Source of the DNA: Fibrobacteria bacterium GUT77
GTDB taxonomy: Bacteria; Fibrobacterota; Chitinivibrionia; Chitinivibrionales; Chitinispirillaceae
NCBI GenBank assembly: GCA_001462255.1
Contig: LIUJ01000218.1
Location: 1-7,692 of the forward strand
Reading direction: 5' to 3'
Length of the DNA stretch: 7,692 bases
Below, in pieces: positions 5,903-7,692 of the stretch. The notes under the pieces were generated by a model. It did not search any database and was not told the origin of the DNA. It worked only from the letters and a program-made list of their open reading frames with translations. The position numbers were made by a program, and so were the translations under genes. Numbering within the stretch: the first letter of the stretch is position 1; the number at the start of each line of letters is the position of its first letter.

Positions 5903-6493
5903 TCAACGTACGTCGCCTATTTTGAGGCCGCTCTCCTTCATGCGGCGCTTATCGTCGTACATCCGCTCGTCGGCGAACTTCATTACGTCGGCGAGGGCGT
6001 ATTCACCCGTTCCGAAAGCGGTGCCGTGAGCGATGGTGCAACGGATCAATCCGTCGCCGTTCGCGTTTATACGGGCAAGCGCCTCTTGCCATTTGGCGAT
6101 TACGGCGTCTATGTCGCTCTCCGCGCAGTTCGGCATCACGGCCACGAACTCGTCGCCGCCGGTGCGGAAGATGCGTACGCCTTCTCCGGTAACCGCGTGG
6201 AAACTCTCCGCCGCTCTCTGCAACAATAGGTCGCCGGCGTGGTGCCCCATAGTGTCGTTGTGGCGTTTCAGATCGTTTACGTCGAACACGATAAAGCCGA
6301 CGCTATTCGCGGGACGCGCGGTAAGCTCCGCTATGAACTCGTGGTACTTGTTGCTTCCCGGCAATCCGGTGAGCGAATCAAGTTCCAACTTTGTTAGCAG
6401 ACGGCGATAATAGTCCGACATTTCACGCATGAGCAACAACGCGCTCTTGCCCTCGTCGGAGAGTTCGCTTAGCAGTTCGTCTACCGCGGCCAT
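5903..6493 (-). CDS. Cytosolic GGDEF diguanylate cyclase
   Basis: This 196-aa protein probably makes cyclic di-GMP from two GTP. A short helical N-terminus (about 1-36) leads into a GGDEF domain beginning at LDSLTGLP (38-45). Active-site features are present. FDVNDLKRHND (70-80) supplies a metal-binding Asp71 and guanine-contacting Asn79. GHHAGD (83-88) contains Asp88. The signature GGDEF is exact at 112-116. The C-terminal motif is ADERMYDDK (174-182). The allosteric RxxD inhibitory site is absent: the positions equivalent to its Arg and Asp are Gly and Val. No membrane segment or separate sensor domain is visible, so input must come through the N-terminal helix, a partner or expression level. 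The start is supported by GGAGGGGAAAGGG just upstream. It lies 14 bp after the HU-like gene and 50 bp before the STAS gene. Confidence 0.93.
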   Translation of the reverse strand: MAAVDELLSELSDEGKSALLLMREMSDYYRRLLTKLELDSLTGLPGSNKYHEFIAELTARPANSVGFIVFDVNDLKRHNDTMGHHAGDLLLQRAAESFHAVTGEGVRIFRTGGDEFVAVMPNCAESDIDAVIAKWQEALARINANGDGLIRCTIAHGTAFGTGEYALADVMKFADERMYDDKRRMKESGLKIGDVR

Positions 6494-6507
6494 ATCCCTT
6501 TCCCCTC

Positions 6508-6813
6508 CTAAACCTTCTTCTTGGTAAGCGCCTGATTGACCCGATTCTTCAAGCGCACGGCCGGCTCAAATACCGGTTTGAGTCCGCCTTTGACCTCTAT
6601 GATCTCGTTCGTCCGCGGGTTGCGCGCCGCGCGCGGCCTCTTCTCCCTGACTTTGAAGCGCCCGAAACCGCGAATCTCTATGCCGTTGCCCCGCGCCAAA
6701 GAATCGGACAGCGCGTCCAAAAAACAATCCAGCACGATCTTCGTGTCAACTTGAGTCAATCCGGTGCGGATTGCCACCTTCTCCACCAAATTCCTCTTTG
6801 TAACACTGCTCAT
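6508..6813 (-). CDS. HU/IHF-family DNA-bending protein
   Basis: This 101-aa basic protein is of the bacterial histone-like family, which binds the minor groove as a dimer and bends DNA. The N-terminal helices (about 3-40) are followed by IEIRGFGRFKVREKRPRAARNP (45-66), the family signature. The arm carries R64-N65-P66, where the Pro intercalates in HU and IHF. The length is slightly above the usual 90-95 aa because of a basic tail ending in KKKV. The RGFGRF and RNPRTNEII features lean towards IHF-like rather than HU, but the two cannot be separated safely here, so I give no symbol. Its ATG overlaps the proC stop as ATGA, so the two are coupled. The role could be general nucleoid architecture or helping regulators of this operon; the latter is inference. 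Confidence 0.93.
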   Translation of the reverse strand: MSSVTKRNLVEKVAIRTGLTQVDTKIVLDCFLDALSDSLARGNGIEIRGFGRFKVREKRPRAARNPRTNEIIEVKGGLKPVFEPAVRLKNRVNQALTKKKV

Positions 6814-7622
6814 ATTTTCCCCTTTCCCCCCATACGCGCCGACTGCGCCGCAGCCTCCTCAACGGCCGACATCACGGCCCCTTTGAACGCAGCGCGCTCC
6901 AACGCGAAAATCCCCTTGACCGTAGTTCCCCCCGGCGACATAACCCGCGAACGCAACACCGACGGATGCTCCGCGGTAACCTGCACCATACGCGCCGCGC
7001 CAATAACCGTCTGAACGGCCATATCCAAAGCAAGCGCGTACGGCAACCCCGCTCCTACCCCACCCTCCGCGAGCGCCTCTATAAAACCGTACACAAAAGC
7101 CGGCCCGCTACCGGAAATCCCCGTCACCGCGTCCATAAGTTTTTCCGGAACGCTTACAACCTTTCCGCAAGCGCTAAGCACATACTCAACAATCCCGGCA
7201 TCGCCCGGAAAACAGCTATCGGAAAGCGAATAGGCGCTCATCCCCTCGCCTATAAGCGCCGGAGTGTTGGGCATAACGCGACAAACGCGAGCATTGTCAC
7301 CCAAACGCTCTTGTATAGACTGTATGGATACCCCGGCGGCTATTGATACCGTAAGAAAATCCATTTTATCCTTTTGTATCAACGGTACGACGACATCGTC
7401 AAGCAACCCAGGAACATCACCGGGCTTCACGGCGATTAGCAGTACGTCGGGGTTAAATTTCCAACAGGAAGGATTGACAACCTCCACCCCGTCGCCAATC
7501 CCCTCCATCGCTCCCGGAACCTTATCCCAAACGCCTATACGAACATCACCGCCGCGGACTCTCTTAATCCCGCCGATAATGGCCTTCCCCATATTCCCGG
7601 TACCTAAAATCGCTATATTCAT
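6810..7622 (-). CDS. proC: Pyrroline-5-carboxylate reductase (proline biosynthesis)
   Basis: ProC performs the last step of proline synthesis, reducing 1-pyrroline-5-carboxylate with NAD(P)H in the cytoplasm. The protein is 270 aa, a normal length. The N-terminal Rossmann fold starts with ILGTGNMGKAI (5-15), the dinucleotide-binding loop. AVKPGD (64-69) and RVMPNTPALIGEG (115-127) are family motifs. The C-terminal dimer and active-site region contains TGISGSGPAFVYGFIEALAE (167-186) and the signature VMSPGGTTVKGI (227-238). Start: ATG at 7622 with GGGATAGGT just upstream. It is the first gene visible in the operon and overlaps the HU-like gene by 4 bp. The metabolic link to the signalling genes downstream is unclear and may be only shared expression. 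Confidence 0.97.
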   Translation of the reverse strand: MNIAILGTGNMGKAIIGGIKRVRGGDVRIGVWDKVPGAMEGIGDGVEVVNPSCWKFNPDVLLIAVKPGDVPGLLDDVVVPLIQKDKMDFLTVSIAAGVSIQSIQERLGDNARVCRVMPNTPALIGEGMSAYSLSDSCFPGDAGIVEYVLSACGKVVSVPEKLMDAVTGISGSGPAFVYGFIEALAEGGVGAGLPYALALDMAVQTVIGAARMVQVTAEHPSVLRSRVMSPGGTTVKGIFALERAAFKGAVMSAVEEAAAQSARMGGKGKI

Positions 7623-7650
7623 AAATACCTATCCCAAATTAGGCGATGTT

Positions 7651-7686
7651 TTTATATCCAACGTTTAATCTCGACACATCGAGATT
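7651..7686 (-). promoter_or_regulatory. Perfect inverted repeat and possible promoter upstream of proC
   Basis: AATCTCGA (7667-7674) and TCGAGATT (7679-7686) are a perfect 8-bp inverted repeat around a 4-bp centre. On the minus strand a TATAAA -10 candidate lies at 7656-7651, which would put the -35 over the inverted repeat, although the -35 itself is a poor match. It could be an operator for the proC operon or the hairpin of a terminator for a gene beyond the window. No U-run follows on the minus strand, which argues against a standard intrinsic terminator. Confidence 0.4.
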
Positions 7687-7692
7687 GCTTCG

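Noticed and set aside
5853..5906. Longer STAS protein starting at TTG 5906, overlapping the cyclase stop as TTGA
   Set aside because: The upstream ribosome-binding site is weak, while the ATG at 5852 has AGGAGAA at good spacing and matches the beginning of the STAS fold.
1..7692. CRISPR array, tRNA or rRNA genes, insertion sequence or phage genes
   Set aside because: I looked for repeats with spacers, clover-leaf arms, terminal inverted repeats and transposase or integrase motifs and saw none.

Overview
The window is bacterial and densely packed. Every gene I can support lies on the minus strand, so transcription runs from high to low coordinates. Base composition is moderate, GC-leaning in genes and strongly AT-rich only just upstream of groEL. 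The proteins are typical bacterial housekeeping and signalling families using the standard bacterial code. I cannot fix the phylum from sequence alone. The GroEL/GrpE/DnaJ set, the IHF/HU-type protein and the RsbU-type phosphatase are spread across many phyla. An uncultured or poorly sampled lineage is plausible, but that is a guess.

Region 1 (7692 down to 2921) is one probable operon of six genes. The order is proC (proline biosynthesis), an HU/IHF-family DNA-binding protein, a cytosolic GGDEF diguanylate cyclase, a STAS anti-anti-sigma factor, a membrane-bound Cache-HAMP-PP2C phosphatase (RsbU/SpoIIE type) and an RsbW-type anti-sigma kinase. Joints are tight: an ATGA overlap (proC/HU), 14 bp (HU/GGDEF), 50 bp (GGDEF/STAS), direct abutment of stop and start (STAS/phosphatase) and 55 bp (phosphatase/kinase). 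The last three genes form a complete partner-switching circuit. The phosphatase senses something outside the membrane and dephosphorylates the STAS protein. The STAS protein then captures the kinase/anti-sigma and frees its target. No sigma factor is encoded here, so the final target is elsewhere or is not a sigma factor.

Region 2 (2920 to 2650) is a 271-bp non-coding stretch. It holds a likely groEL promoter with an exact TTGACA -35 box behind an A-tract, a good ribosome-binding site, and a pair of near-identical 11-bp direct repeats exactly 21 bp apart. I see no CIRCE element and no convincing terminator for the upstream operon.

Region 3 (2649 down to 1) is a chaperone operon: groEL, grpE, then the start of dnaJ, which runs off the window. 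groES does not precede groEL, and dnaK does not lie between grpE and dnaJ, so the gene order is unusual. GroEL carries an extra cysteine cluster where the chain leaves the equatorial domain, just before its Gly-Gly-Met tail. A perfect 8-bp-stem hairpin lies between groEL and grpE.

I do not see a mobile element, CRISPR array, RNA gene or clear new defence-type system. The best candidates for novelty are the Cys-rich GroEL tail and the coupling of a diguanylate cyclase to a full partner-switching module in a proC-HU operon.
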